Assembly: GCF_902459585.1 (NCBI RefSeq)
Contig: NZ_CABPSC010000003.1
Span: 1 to 64,000 of the forward strand
DNA length: 64,000 nucleotides
Direction: 5' to 3'
Source: Pandoraea nosoerga
GTDB taxonomy: Bacteria > Pseudomonadota > Gammaproteobacteria > Burkholderiales > Burkholderiaceae
The stretch's first letter is position 1. The number at the start of each line of letters is the position of its first letter. The notes beneath the pieces were generated by a model. That model saw only the letters and a program-made list of their open reading frames with translations. It did not search any database and was not told the DNA's origin. Of this stretch, positions 18,116 to 27,085 are shown piece after piece. A program made the position numbers and the translations under genes.

Positions 18116-18925
18116 TCAAATCGCCGTCATCGCCTTGCGTTCTTCGTCGGTCAGAACTGGGCCGTCGAGCGTGACGCGCGAGTGATCGTCCCTGAACTTC
18201 GCGATGATCGGCTTGAGTTCGCTCTTGATGTGCGCCTCGCTGTAGCCGTTGAACAGATGGCCGAGCAGGCCGCGACGCAGATCGCTCGTTCCCATGAACC
18301 AGTCGGCGATCGGGAACGTCAGGTTCATGTTGTACTTCATCATGATGCCCATGTTGTGATGGGCCGTGTGATGCCGGCGGATCGTGTTGATGAACGGCAT
18401 GTTGCGCACGAACCAGTTCTCGTGGCAGTGGCAGCAGTAGTGAAAGGTCTCGTAGATCACGTACTGGCCGACCATCGTCAGAAACACCATCCATCCCGCA
18501 TTGGCGTTCAGGATCCACGACGTCACGTAGCCCAGCACGCCGCCGCCCACCCCGAGCGTGACCAGCACGCGCCACGGGAAGAACACGATCCGGAATTCGC
18601 GCGTCGTATCGATCGTCGACAACTGATCCGTGAAGTATTGGTGATGCTGGCGCGTGTGGCGGTTGTAAATCTCGCGCAGCCCCCAGACGTCCACCCGCCG
18701 GTGCATCACGAACCGGTGCATGAACCACTCGGCAAAGTTACCCGCCAGAAACACCGGCACGATCAGCAGCCATTCCCATGTGGGATGCTGCAGACGGCTC
18801 ACGGCGTACCAGACGGCGCCGACAGCCACGACGTACATCACCGTGATATGCAGCAGGCCGTTGTACATCGGACTGATGCCGGACTTGTACTGCTCCCTGA
18901 ACTTCAACTGACGCTCGGTAACCAT
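18116..18925 (-). CDS. Membrane fatty acid hydroxylase / sterol desaturase family protein
   Basis: A 269-residue integral membrane protein of the di-iron fatty acid hydroxylase superfamily. The histidine clusters that bind iron are all visible: HRFVMH (after EWFM), HTRQHHQYF, HYCCHCHENW and IRRHHTAHHNMG. Four or five hydrophobic segments separate them. Such enzymes use O2 to hydroxylate or desaturate alkyl chains, sterols or carotenoids; the substrate here is unknown. AAAGGAG precedes the ATG. An 18-bp palindrome at 18969-18986 covers its promoter region, the same operator as upstream of the next two transcription units, tying it to that cluster. Confidence 0.88.
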   Translation of the reverse strand: MVTERQLKFREQYKSGISPMYNGLLHITVMYVVAVGAVWYAVSRLQHPTWEWLLIVPVFLAGNFAEWFMHRFVMHRRVDVWGLREIYNRHTRQHHQYFTDQLSTIDTTREFRIVFFPWRVLVTLGVGGGVLGYVTSWILNANAGWMVFLTMVGQYVIYETFHYCCHCHENWFVRNMPFINTIRRHHTAHHNMGIMMKYNMNLTFPIADWFMGTSDLRRGLLGHLFNGYSEAHIKSELKPIIAKFRDDHSRVTLDGPVLTDEERKAMTAI

Positions 18926-18968
18926 GATTTGTCTCCTTTCTCGGAATCGGCGCTCGTCATGAAATGCA

Positions 18969-18986
18969 CAACTAATATGTTAGTTG
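18969..18986. promoter_or_regulatory. Operator A: CAACTAATATGTTAGTTG
   Basis: An 18-base inverted repeat with perfect 7-base arms (CAACTAA/TTAGTTG), 47 bases before the hydroxylase start. The core CTAATATGTTAG is the exact reverse complement of operator B and differs from operator C at two positions. Confidence 0.7.
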
Positions 18987-19191
18987 CATCGTGATAAAAG
19001 TCAACCGGGCGGTCTTCGCCGGTTTGCACAATGGGATGGAAAGCGATGGAATGACTCGGGAGAGTGCGCATGCCCGGGGCGGCGCGCCGACGACACCCGT
19101 TGGCGGGCGTTGTCAGCGCGATCGCCTCGCGCGCGGCGGGAGCAGGGACGGCGCCCTGCCCCCGGGAAGCCGATGACGTTCCGGCAACGAC

Positions 19192-20574
19192 TCAGTGCGA
19201 GACGTCCTCCAGCGAGCGGCCCTTCGTCTCGACGCCGAGCAGCAGCACGGCAAGCGCGGCGATCACGAACGAGAGCGCCCCCATGGTAAATACCCCCGTC
19301 TGCCCCCACGTCGGGAGCAGCACGCCGATCGCGAAGGGGCCGGCGAGAGAGCCGACGCGCCCGATGGACGACGCGAAGCCAGAGCCGGTCGCGCGTGTGC
19401 GCGTCGGATAGAGCTCTGGCGTGTAGGCGTACAGCACGGACCACATCCCGAACAGGAAGAACTGCATCATCAGGCCCGCGGCGATCAGTTGCTCGATCGG
19501 GGCCCGGGTGCCCGCCGCCTGACCGTAAAGATACGCGGCGACGGCGCTGCCGAGCAGCATCAACGCGCAGGTCGGCTTGCGTCCCCATTTCTCAAGCAGC
19601 CACGCGGAGAAGAGGAAGCCGGGAATGCCCGCCAGCGAGATGTAGACCGTGTACAGCACCGACTTGGTGATCTCGTAGCCGGCCTGCTGCAGCAGCGCGC
19701 CAAGCCATGTGGTGAGCCCGTAGTAGCCGAGCAGCGCGAAGAACCAGGTGGTCCACAGCATGAGCGTGCGCTTCGCATACTCCCCGCGCCAGATTTCCGC
19801 GAACAGCGCCTTGCGATCGGCCGGCCCATGGCGCACGCCCGCGGCAATGGCCGGCTCGGGCAACTGGCGGCCATGGGCGCGCTGGACCCTCGCTTCGATG
19901 TGATTCATCACATCGGCGGCCTCCTTCATGCGTCCGGTGTCCTCGAGCCAGCGGGGCGACTCGGGCACCATGCGTCTGACAACGAACACGAAGACAGCCG
20001 GGATCGCCAACGCGATGAAGATGCCGCGCCAGCCGATCGCCGGCAGCATGAAGTACGAAAACGCGCCTGCCGCGATGAACCCGATCGGCCAGAAGCCTTC
20101 CAGGATGGCCACGTACTTGCCGCGACTCCTGGCAGGCACGATCTCGGAGACCATCGACAGCCCGATCGGGAATTCCATGCCCATGCCGAAGCCGAGCAGC
20201 ACGCGGTACAGCATCAGCGATTCGACGCTGTGGGCGAAGCCGCACATCAGGCTGCCTACCCCCCAGAAAATCATGCTCACCTGGAAGACCGGCTTGCGTC
20301 CGAACTTGTCGGCAAGCAGCCCCGCTGTGGCAGCCCCCACGAACATGCCGAGAAAGCTGGCGCTGGCGAGCAGCCCCGCCTGCGACGCGGACAGACCGAA
20401 TTCCGCCTTGATCGAGCCGAGGACGAACGTCATCAGCCCCAGGTCCATGGAATCGAAGAACCAGGCGGTGGCGATGATAGAGAAAAGCGTTCGTTGATAG
20501 TTCGTCATCGGCAACCGCTCGAGGCGCGCGACGACGTCAACACCTAGCCGCGACGCGGCTGCGGACATATCCAT
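19192..20574 (-). CDS. MFS transporter (aromatic acid / niacin-type sugar porter family)
   Basis: A 460-residue, 12-segment inner-membrane symporter. It shows the GLLADKFGRKPVFQVSMIFW loop after TM2, PESPRWLEDTGRMKEA before the central loop, a second motif LLEKWGRKPTCALML and the sugar-porter-like C-terminal VETKGRSLEDV. This set is typical of the SV2/NiaP-like and aromatic-acid transporter branch. GGAGG lies before the ATG. The gene is preceded by operator B and sits between a hydroxylase-like gene and an iron dehydrogenase / hydrolase pair. It would import the substrate of that cluster, which I cannot identify. Confidence 0.88.
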   Translation of the reverse strand: MDMSAAASRLGVDVVARLERLPMTNYQRTLFSIIATAWFFDSMDLGLMTFVLGSIKAEFGLSASQAGLLASASFLGMFVGAATAGLLADKFGRKPVFQVSMIFWGVGSLMCGFAHSVESLMLYRVLLGFGMGMEFPIGLSMVSEIVPARSRGKYVAILEGFWPIGFIAAGAFSYFMLPAIGWRGIFIALAIPAVFVFVVRRMVPESPRWLEDTGRMKEAADVMNHIEARVQRAHGRQLPEPAIAAGVRHGPADRKALFAEIWRGEYAKRTLMLWTTWFFALLGYYGLTTWLGALLQQAGYEITKSVLYTVYISLAGIPGFLFSAWLLEKWGRKPTCALMLLGSAVAAYLYGQAAGTRAPIEQLIAAGLMMQFFLFGMWSVLYAYTPELYPTRTRATGSGFASSIGRVGSLAGPFAIGVLLPTWGQTGVFTMGALSFVIAALAVLLLGVETKGRSLEDVSH

Positions 20575-20611
20575 GCTTGTGTCTCCTCCAATACATGGCG
20601 CTGATCATCAG

Positions 20612-20623
20612 CTAACATATTAG
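20612..20623. promoter_or_regulatory. Operator B: CTAACATATTAG
   Basis: The exact reverse complement of the operator A core, 38 bases upstream of the MFS transporter start. An AT-rich palindrome in a GC-rich setting. Confidence 0.68.
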
Positions 20624-20719
20624 ACGGCGAGGCGCAAAGTGGCCCGTGTATCCGGCCGAATGATGAATGTGTCTTTGCGTGCCGGCGGCAGCCCGACGAA
20701 GCGAGGGGAATCGCGTCGA

Positions 20720-21985
20720 TCAGGCGGCCGGGCGTCTCTCCGCCTTCTCGTCTCGAAGACCTCCATGCCACGCGTTGTCGATGATTTGCGCGTAGCTTTC
20801 TTCGATATTCCCAACGGGGAATGCTTTGGCCAACCGGGTCACGCCAAGGGAGTCGGTCAGCAATTCGTTCAGGGATGCTCGGGCGACGCCGAAAGCATTG
20901 AGATCGGTAGGGATGCCGAGCTTGCCGACAAGCGCCCGCAACGTACCCGGCAGCTCGCGAACGGCCTGCACCTCGTCGGCTGTCCCGATACCGAAGAGGC
21001 GCGCCACCTCCAGAAGCTCGGCGTGCCGCGAATCGCGCAACGCGTCGATGGCGTAGGGCAGAACGACGGCGTTCGTGGCGCCATGCGACTGGTGCGTGAG
21101 CGCCGCCACGCCATACGCGATGCCGTGCACCGCGTTGAGGCCGGCGCTGCCATACGACATTGCGGCATAGACGCTCGCGTAGCACATGCCGACGCGCGCC
21201 TGCACGTCGCTGCCGTCCTCATAGCAGCGAAGCAGATAGGCGGCGGCGAGCCGGATCGATTCGCGCGCGAAGAGCATCGTCAGCGCGCTGCGCCCGCTGT
21301 AGCCGGGATCGAAGCTGCCGTTGCGATCGAACTGCGCGGAGTCGAGCGTGACGAACGATTCGATCGCGTGCGTGAGGGCGTCGATTCCGGATTCGGCCGT
21401 GACCTTCGGCGGACACGTGAACGTGAGCTCGGGGTCGATCGCCGCGACCACGGGACGCAATCGATTGTCCATCACCGCTGTCTTGATGCCGGTCGCCGGA
21501 TCGAACAGGATGGCCCCCGGCGTGAGTTCGGAGCCGGTGCCGGCCGTGGTGGGTATCGCGATATGGTCGATGACGGGCGCGTCGCTCGCGACACTGCTGC
21601 CAAACTCACGGATGGGGCGGCCCGCCGGCAGGGTGACGCACAACGCCTTGGCCAGATCGATGTTGCTGCCGCCGCCCAGCGACACGACGTGGTCCGGCAA
21701 CTGAGCGCCGAGGGTGCTGCGCAATTCGGCCGTCGCGCGATCGCACAGGTCGGTTGTCGGGTCGGGTTGGCCGCCGGCGTAGACGTCGATGCGAATGCCG
21801 AGGCGCTCGCAGGCGCTGACGTACTCCGTCACCCACGGCGTTTTCTCCGCGAAGAAGCGGTCGGTGACGAGCAGCCCTCGCCGATAGCCCAGCGTGCGCA
21901 CGAGATTGGGCAGCTTGCGGCGATACCCCAGTTCGATGATGAGCCGGGATGGCGCGCAGAAATGAATACAGTCGTCGATTCTCAT
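20720..21985 (-). CDS. Iron-containing alcohol dehydrogenase / maleylacetate reductase-like
   Basis: A 421-residue group III alcohol dehydrogenase. It shows the coenzyme loop [28 protein letters not shown] and the metal-site segments ESGIDALTHAIESFV and LNAVHGIAYGVAALTHQSHG. The ATG overlaps the stop of the alpha/beta hydrolase gene (ATGA), so hydrolase and dehydrogenase are made from one message. A likely sequence is ester or lactone cleavage by the hydrolase followed by oxidation or reduction of the released alcohol or carbonyl here. It is only distantly like the 4-hydroxybutyrate-type enzyme at 15225. Exact substrate unknown. Confidence 0.83.
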   Translation of the reverse strand: MRIDDCIHFCAPSRLIIELGYRRKLPNLVRTLGYRRGLLVTDRFFAEKTPWVTEYVSACERLGIRIDVYAGGQPDPTTDLCDRATAELRSTLGAQLPDHVVSLGGGSNIDLAKALCVTLPAGRPIREFGSSVASDAPVIDHIAIPTTAGTGSELTPGAILFDPATGIKTAVMDNRLRPVVAAIDPELTFTCPPKVTAESGIDALTHAIESFVTLDSAQFDRNGSFDPGYSGRSALTMLFARESIRLAAAYLLRCYEDGSDVQARVGMCYASVYAAMSYGSAGLNAVHGIAYGVAALTHQSHGATNAVVLPYAIDALRDSRHAELLEVARLFGIGTADEVQAVRELPGTLRALVGKLGIPTDLNAFGVARASLNELLTDSLGVTRLAKAFPVGNIEESYAQIIDNAWHGGLRDEKAERRPAA

Positions 21986-22743
21986 GGGGTCTCCGATGGG
22001 GTGCGCCGTGGCGCCGGCGCTTCGCAGTGTTTCGTCAGGAAGCCGCGCACGACGGCACTGACCTCCTGCGTGTTTTGCGTCAGGATCGAATGACCTGCGT
22101 CAGCGATCACGTGCAGCGAGGCGTGACGAATGCCCGCCTGCATGCGATGGGCGTGAACGATCGGGCAATCTTCGTCGTTGCCGCCGTGCACAATGAGCGT
22201 CGGCATGGTGACGAACGCCAGATTCGGCAAGTGCGAGACCGATTTGAGCGCGCGCCACGTCCACGCCACGGCACGCGGCTCCGCCGCCTGCCTGAGGTTC
22301 AGACGCCGCTCGCGCTGCCGGATCTCGGCAAGGAGCGCCGTCTCGTCGGTCGATACGAACCACGACACGTCGCTCAGCTGCGCAGTGCCTGACATGAGCA
22401 CGGCGGCGACCGGCGCACGATGGCGTGCCGCGCCGTGCGCCAGATGCGCCATCAACTCGAGAATCACGGACACCCCCATGCTCCAGCCGGCGAGTGCGTA
22501 AGGGCCCTCGCCGATCTCCTGTTCGATGATCGCACTCGCCACGCGCGCGAACGCGTGAACACTGCAGGCTTGCGGCGAAGCCGGTGCGCCGGCGTCGCCG
22601 CGTCCGGGCATGTTTGGAAGGATGAAACGGAACGTGTCGCCCAGCGCCGCAGCGAGCGCCCCCCATGAGGCGTTTGTCCCCTGAATGCCATGCAGCGCGA
22701 TCACCGGAAAACCGTCCGGGTTGCCCTCCCGTCTGATATCCAC
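21982..22743 (-). CDS. Alpha/beta-fold hydrolase
   Basis: A 253-residue alpha/beta hydrolase. The nucleophile elbow is GWSMG (S88), the oxyanion region HGIQGTNASW, and the acid and histidine are in VHGGNDEDCP and ADAGHSIL. It starts with GTG at 22743; GAGGG lies close upstream. The sequence looks like the esterase / lactonase / C-C hydrolase group that serves catabolic pathways. It heads a two-gene operon with the iron dehydrogenase, under operator C, and faces the GntR regulator gene across a 177-base divergent gap. Confidence 0.85.
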   Translation of the reverse strand: MDIRREGNPDGFPVIALHGIQGTNASWGALAAALGDTFRFILPNMPGRGDAGAPASPQACSVHAFARVASAIIEQEIGEGPYALAGWSMGVSVILELMAHLAHGAARHRAPVAAVLMSGTAQLSDVSWFVSTDETALLAEIRQRERRLNLRQAAEPRAVAWTWRALKSVSHLPNLAFVTMPTLIVHGGNDEDCPIVHAHRMQAGIRHASLHVIADAGHSILTQNTQEVSAVVRGFLTKHCEAPAPRRTPSETP

Positions 22744-22756
22744 CGCCCTCGCCCCA

Positions 22757-22768
22757 GTAATATATTAG
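22757..22768. promoter_or_regulatory. Operator C: GTAATATATTAG
   Basis: It matches operators A and B in 10 of 12 positions and, like A, is followed by TTG. It lies 14 bases upstream of the hydrolase start and also in the divergent region of the GntR gene, so it could serve repression of both. Confidence 0.62.
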
Positions 22769-22920
22769 TTGATTCATAATAGCACATCAGAAGGCGGCGA
22801 CAACCGGACAAAACACCGGGAAAGCCCGTAGTGGTGGGCGTGGAACGGCGCCGTGATGGGACGTCGCTATCGTCAGATGCAGGTGATATACAATTAACAT
22901 TTGCTCTGAACATTGATGAA

Positions 22921-23637
22921 ATGGCGACAAGGAAAGCGACCCAACGGACGGGAAAATCGGAAGCCGCAGTGCTCGACGTGGACGCCATCCCGCGGGGTCG
23001 GATGGTTGACATGGCTTACGAGTGGATCGAAGAGGCGATCGTGACACTGCGGCTGGCGCCGGGTTCGACGATGTCGGAGTTGCAGTTGAGCGAAATGACG
23101 GGGTTCGGTCGCACGCCGATTCGCGAGGCCATTCAGCGTCTGGCTCGCGAGCATCTGATCGTGGTGCTGCCGCAGCGCGGCCTTCTCGTGCCGCCGATGG
23201 ACGTCTCGAAGCAGTTGCGTCTGCTCGAGACGCGACGCGAAGTGGAAAGACTCATTGCCCGCAGCGCCGCAAGGAAGGCCTCGGCGGAGCAGCGCGCACA
23301 TTTCGCGCGTCTGGCAAAGGAGTTCAGAAGTTCGGCCCGCACGGGCAAAGACGTGGAATTCGTGCGCGCGGACCGTGAGTTCAACGAACTATGCCTGGTG
23401 GCAGCCCGCAACGAATTCGCCGAAGGTGCGATGCGTCTGATGCACGGACTGTCGCGCCGGTTCTGGTACTACCACTATCAGGAAGCGGCAGATCTGCCGA
23501 CGATGGCGCGGCTCCACGCAGAAGTGGCCGAAGCGATCGCTGCCGGAGAAGTGAAGCGGGCCGGCGACGCCCTCGACGCGCTGCTCGACAACATCGAGGC
23601 ATTCACGCGGGCCACGGTGTTGGGGGATCGGGCCTAG
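22921..23637 (+). CDS. GntR-family regulator with FCD domain
   Basis: A 238-residue regulator. The winged helix-turn-helix reads PGSTMSELQLSEMTGFGRTP then IREAIQRLAREHLIVVLPQRG. The FCD effector domain follows (RLLETRREVERLIARSAARK, DVEFVRADREFNELCLVAARN, MARLHAEVAEAIAAGE). I prefer the ATG at 22921 because the alternative GTG at 22831 would add 30 residues with no family match, though no strong ribosome site is visible for either. It is divergent from the hydrolase-dehydrogenase operon and is the natural candidate to bind the three CTAAyATrTTAG operators of this cluster. Confidence 0.87.
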   Translation: MATRKATQRTGKSEAAVLDVDAIPRGRMVDMAYEWIEEAIVTLRLAPGSTMSELQLSEMTGFGRTPIREAIQRLAREHLIVVLPQRGLLVPPMDVSKQLRLLETRREVERLIARSAARKASAEQRAHFARLAKEFRSSARTGKDVEFVRADREFNELCLVAARNEFAEGAMRLMHGLSRRFWYYHYQEAADLPTMARLHAEVAEAIAAGEVKRAGDALDALLDNIEAFTRATVLGDRA

Positions 23638-23775
23638 GCCGGACGGAGCGCTGGGCACCGACAACCGCTCTCACCATACGCTCCGGTGTCCGCTTTTTGT
23701 CCACGGAACGGACGGTCCGCAACAGCGCTCTGCCCCCGGCACGGATCTCCCGCGTGCGGCCGAATAATCTCGACC

Positions 23776-23792
23776 GACTAGGACTTTAGTCC
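23776..23792. promoter_or_regulatory. Nested dyad GACTAGGACTTTAGTCC upstream of autotransporter
   Basis: Two overlapping inverted repeats: GACTA-N6-TAGTC and GGACT-N2-AGTCC. They lie about 145 bases upstream of the chosen autotransporter start, in an otherwise featureless gap, and look like a response-regulator (LuxR/NarL-type) site. The binder is unknown. Confidence 0.4.
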
Positions 23793-23936
23793 AATGCGCC
23801 GCAGGTTCAACTGGGTCAGATTTCGTATAGCCGGGAAAATCGGGGGTGGGGAGCACCGCCGGGATTCCACCACAGGATGCTTACAAAGCGCCTCGACATC
23901 GCGCCTTCCCGCCGAACAACAAGACAACGACACAAC

Positions 23937-26843
23937 ATGCCGCGCTCCGAATACCTTCCGAAGCGAAAAGCACTCGCTATCGCCACGTCTGCGATGGTCG
24001 CGAGTTGTATCTCGAATACCGCCATCGCCACTTCCTGTACCGTGATGGACGTCACGACCGATTGTTACTTGGTATCTGCCCCGGGTTATATTGGAGTCGG
24101 GATTCCGAACGTGACCCTCAGTTCCATCGCATACGGCGTATTCAACGCCATGCAATTGCAGTCTATCTCCTTGGACCAGGGCTCCCGTATAAGCCTTCTT
24201 TTTTCGGCCGTGGCGAATCAGGGCACGTTGGGCCTGCTGGAGAACAGCGGCTATTCGAGCGGCGACCAAGCCGGCTTTCTCAATATTGGCTATACCGGTG
24301 AAGTTCAAAATAACGCTACCGGCACTGTAGCTGGAAGGTATGGCGTGCAAAATGGTGTCTTGGAGAACATGGGCGCCACGGGTTATACGGGCACGATAGG
24401 AACCATTCAAAACGACGGCACCATTTCCGGAACCATATCCGCCATCTACAACGAGTACGCTATCGATTCCATCAACAACACCAACCTGATCTCAGGGACC
24501 GGCAGCGGCATCGACAATGGCGGATCGATCGGAACCATAACCAACTCGGGATTGATTCAGGGCGGGGGCGTTGCCATTTCCGTGGGTCAATTCGGGAGCA
24601 TTGGTTGGCTGATCAACGCGGGAACAATCTCTGGTGACACGTCGGGCATTCAAAACAGGGGCACGATCACCGAGATTTCGAATCGCGGAAGGATCACTCA
24701 CGCCTCAACCTCGGGAGCGGGCGTGTACAACGCGGGAGTCATCGGATCGTTGTCCAACTCAGGGTTCATCACTTCGGTGCTCAACGCCGGGACTATCACG
24801 CAAACGTCTACGTTGAGCTCTGCCGTTATGAACACGGGAACAATCAGCACGCTGACCAATTCCGGCACCATTAGCGGCGCGTATGCCATCGGTGTCGACG
24901 GATCGGGAACGATCGGCGCGTTGATCAATTCTGGCCTGATTTCTGGCTCGGCCGTGGCCATCTTCAATGTTGGCTCCATCGCCGGATCGTTGTTCACCAC
25001 GATTGCCAACACTGGAGTTATTGCCGGCTCGATCTCAAACCACAGCATCAGTGACATGACCATCAGCGGCGGCACTTCGATATTCGGCACGCTGACCGGA
25101 TATGGCGGCAGCCCTGGCACGCCGGACCCCGTTGGTCTGATCGACAGCCGAGCCAGCAATCTGACGCTCTCAGGCAATTTGCTGCTTAACGACAATGTCA
25201 TGACCGGAACGCTGGTCAATACTGCCGGGGTCCTTCAGGTCAATAACCCGATCACCATCACCGGCAACTACAACCAGCATTCGGATGCCACCTTACTTAT
25301 CGGGGTGTCGAATGGTGCGAGCGCCAATGGCCTGACGACCGACACCGGCTATGGCAGGTTGGTCGTCTCCGGCAATGCGACGATCGATCCCGGCGCGAGC
25401 GTCCAGTTGACCAGCACCGGCACCGGCGCCACATATGGCTTCGCTCCGGGACAACGGTTCGTGGTGATGCAGGCGCCGACGGCGGCCACCGTGAATTACA
25501 ACGCCGGTTCGCTCAACTACGGCATTCGTGGTGCCCGCTATGCGGTGACTGGGGCAGAGGTCAGAGATGCGGCAACCGGCACCGACAATCTGGTCGTCAC
25601 CGTTGGTGAGGAGCTTCCGGACCCGACGGCACCAACCGACCCCGGGACCGGCACCACACCGTCGAATCCCCCACAAACCTCAACGCCCAACCCGCCCGCC
25701 GCCCCGGCACCGATCCGGCCAACCATGCGCAACGCCGTCGCTTCGTTTGGCGGCCTGCAAAACTACACCGGGATCAGCGATCCAGGGCTGCTCGGTCTCT
25801 ACAACGCCTCGCTTGCCATTGGCAGCGTGAGCGAAGCGAATCGCGCCGGATCGCAGCTTTCGCCAGCGCAGCAACTCGCTGCATCGCGAGCCGCGGCTGC
25901 ACCGACGCTCAACGCGCTGGCGCTCACTGGCGCCCGTGCCGATGCGTTGCGGCTGGCGCAATCCGGCCACAGCGGCGTTGCCACCGGTGATGGCGGACCG
26001 ACGTTCGGCGTGTGGGGGCAAGCGTTCGGCGGGCACGCCAGCCAGGGCATGGTCGACGACATCTCCGGCTACAGCGCGAACTATGGCGGCCTGATGCTCG
26101 GTGTCGACCGGGCGCTCGGCGACAAATGGCTCGCGGGCGGCGCATTCTCATTCAGTCACACGAAAATCAACGGTTCGGACGACAACTCGGGCAGTTCAAC
26201 GCAGGTCAACGGCTATGGCTTGCTCGCTTACGCCAGTTATCTTGGGTCACCGTGGTATGTGAATCTGTCGGGCGGTATCGTGCAACAGCGCTACAACACC
26301 ACGCGCGTGGTCGACTTCACGGGATTCTCCGGCGTGGCGAGTGGCGCGTTCTCGGGACAGCAGTACGTCGCGCGCACCGAGTTCGGGTATCCACTTGCGC
26401 TGGGCAGCGGCACGCTCACGCCGCTCGCGAGCCTGACCTATAGCTACTTGCATCAAGGCAGCTATACGGAGACCGGCGGCAATGGGGCTGCGCTATCTGT
26501 CGGCACCTCGCACGCGAGCTCCTTGCGCAGTGCATTGGGCGCACGACTGGAACGCGCATTTGCGACACGCTACGGCGACATCGTGCCGTTCGCACAAGCG
26601 CAATGGATTCACGAATTCGTGAATTCGCGTGCCGTCACTGGCGCGAGCTATGCAGGCGACTTTACGGGCGAGACGGCGTTCACGGCGGTGGGGCCGTCGC
26701 CGGTGCGCGACCTCGCTGACCTCACGCTAGGTGCGACGCTCGTGCGCAGCAGCAACCTGTCGCTCACCGCGCGTTACGAGCTACAGGTGGGCTCGCGCTT
26801 CGTTTCGCAAACGGCGAGCCTGCGACTGCAACAACGCTTTTGA
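23937..26843 (+). CDS. Autotransporter (type Va) with beta-helical repeat passenger
   Basis: A 968-residue surface protein. The signal peptide is KRKALAIATSAMVASCISNTA. The passenger (about residues 35-540) has irregular beta-helix repeats built on N(S/T)G-x-I-(S/A)-G units, e.g. NTGTISTLTNSGTISG. A proline-rich linker (PDPTAPTDPGTG..., NPPAAPAPIRPT) leads to a C-terminal autotransporter beta-barrel of about 270 residues (VWGQAFGGHASQ onward) that ends in the terminal Phe motif LRLQQRF. The start is uncertain: an ATG at 23877 adds 20 residues. The passenger is visibly AT-richer and uses different codons from its neighbours, which suggests acquisition. No protease or adhesin motif is evident, so the role is unknown. 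Confidence 0.88.
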   Translation: MPRSEYLPKRKALAIATSAMVASCISNTAIATSCTVMDVTTDCYLVSAPGYIGVGIPNVTLSSIAYGVFNAMQLQSISLDQGSRISLLFSAVANQGTLGLLENSGYSSGDQAGFLNIGYTGEVQNNATGTVAGRYGVQNGVLENMGATGYTGTIGTIQNDGTISGTISAIYNEYAIDSINNTNLISGTGSGIDNGGSIGTITNSGLIQGGGVAISVGQFGSIGWLINAGTISGDTSGIQNRGTITEISNRGRITHASTSGAGVYNAGVIGSLSNSGFITSVLNAGTITQTSTLSSAVMNTGTISTLTNSGTISGAYAIGVDGSGTIGALINSGLISGSAVAIFNVGSIAGSLFTTIANTGVIAGSISNHSISDMTISGGTSIFGTLTGYGGSPGTPDPVGLIDSRASNLTLSGNLLLNDNVMTGTLVNTAGVLQVNNPITITGNYNQHSDATLLIGVSNGASANGLTTDTGYGRLVVSGNATIDPGASVQLTSTGTGATYGFAPGQRFVVMQAPTAATVNYNAGSLNYGIRGARYAVTGAEVRDAATGTDNLVVTVGEELPDPTAPTDPGTGTTPSNPPQTSTPNPPAAPAPIRPTMRNAVASFGGLQNYTGISDPGLLGLYNASLAIGSVSEANRAGSQLSPAQQLAASRAAAAPTLNALALTGARADALRLAQSGHSGVATGDGGPTFGVWGQAFGGHASQGMVDDISGYSANYGGLMLGVDRALGDKWLAGGAFSFSHTKINGSDDNSGSSTQVNGYGLLAYASYLGSPWYVNLSGGIVQQRYNTTRVVDFTGFSGVASGAFSGQQYVARTEFGYPLALGSGTLTPLASLTYSYLHQGSYTETGGNGAALSVGTSHASSLRSALGARLERAFATRYGDIVPFAQAQWIHEFVNSRAVTGASYAGDFTGETAFTAVGPSPVRDLADLTLGATLVRSSNLSLTARYELQVGSRFVSQTASLRLQQRF

Positions 26844-26900
26844 GAATGGCGCGCCGTGACAAACGGCGCAGGAACGGTGCAGGAACGGTGCAGCAAAAGA

Positions 26901-26926
26901 AAAAGCCCTGACAAGTCAGGGCTTTT
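26901..26926. terminator. Bidirectional terminator between autotransporter and tRNA genes
   Basis: AAAAGCCCTGA and TCAGGGCTTTT form a perfect 11-base stem around CAAG, with A-run and T-run on the two sides. It can end both the plus-strand autotransporter message and the minus-strand tRNA-Cys transcript. Confidence 0.88.
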
Positions 26927-26932
26927 GAATTT

Positions 26933-27006
26933 TGGAGGCGGGAGTCGGAATCGAACCGGCGTACACGGCTTTGCAGGCCGCTGCATAACCACTCTGCCAT
27001 CCCGCC
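26933..27006 (-). tRNA. tRNA-Cys (GCA)
   Basis: On the minus strand the gene begins GGCGGGATGGCAGAGTGG and ends with encoded CCA. The acceptor arms GGCGGGA/TCCCGCC pair, the anticodon loop CTGCAAA gives GCA, and the T-loop GGTTCGATTCC is standard. It is the first of three tRNA genes in a row. Confidence 0.96.
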
Positions 27007-27085
27007 ATCGGGATATGCCGCATTGTAACCACTCGCTGTTGCCATCGAGGGCGCCCTTCGGATCGATCGCCGTGGGCTCTTCGGC

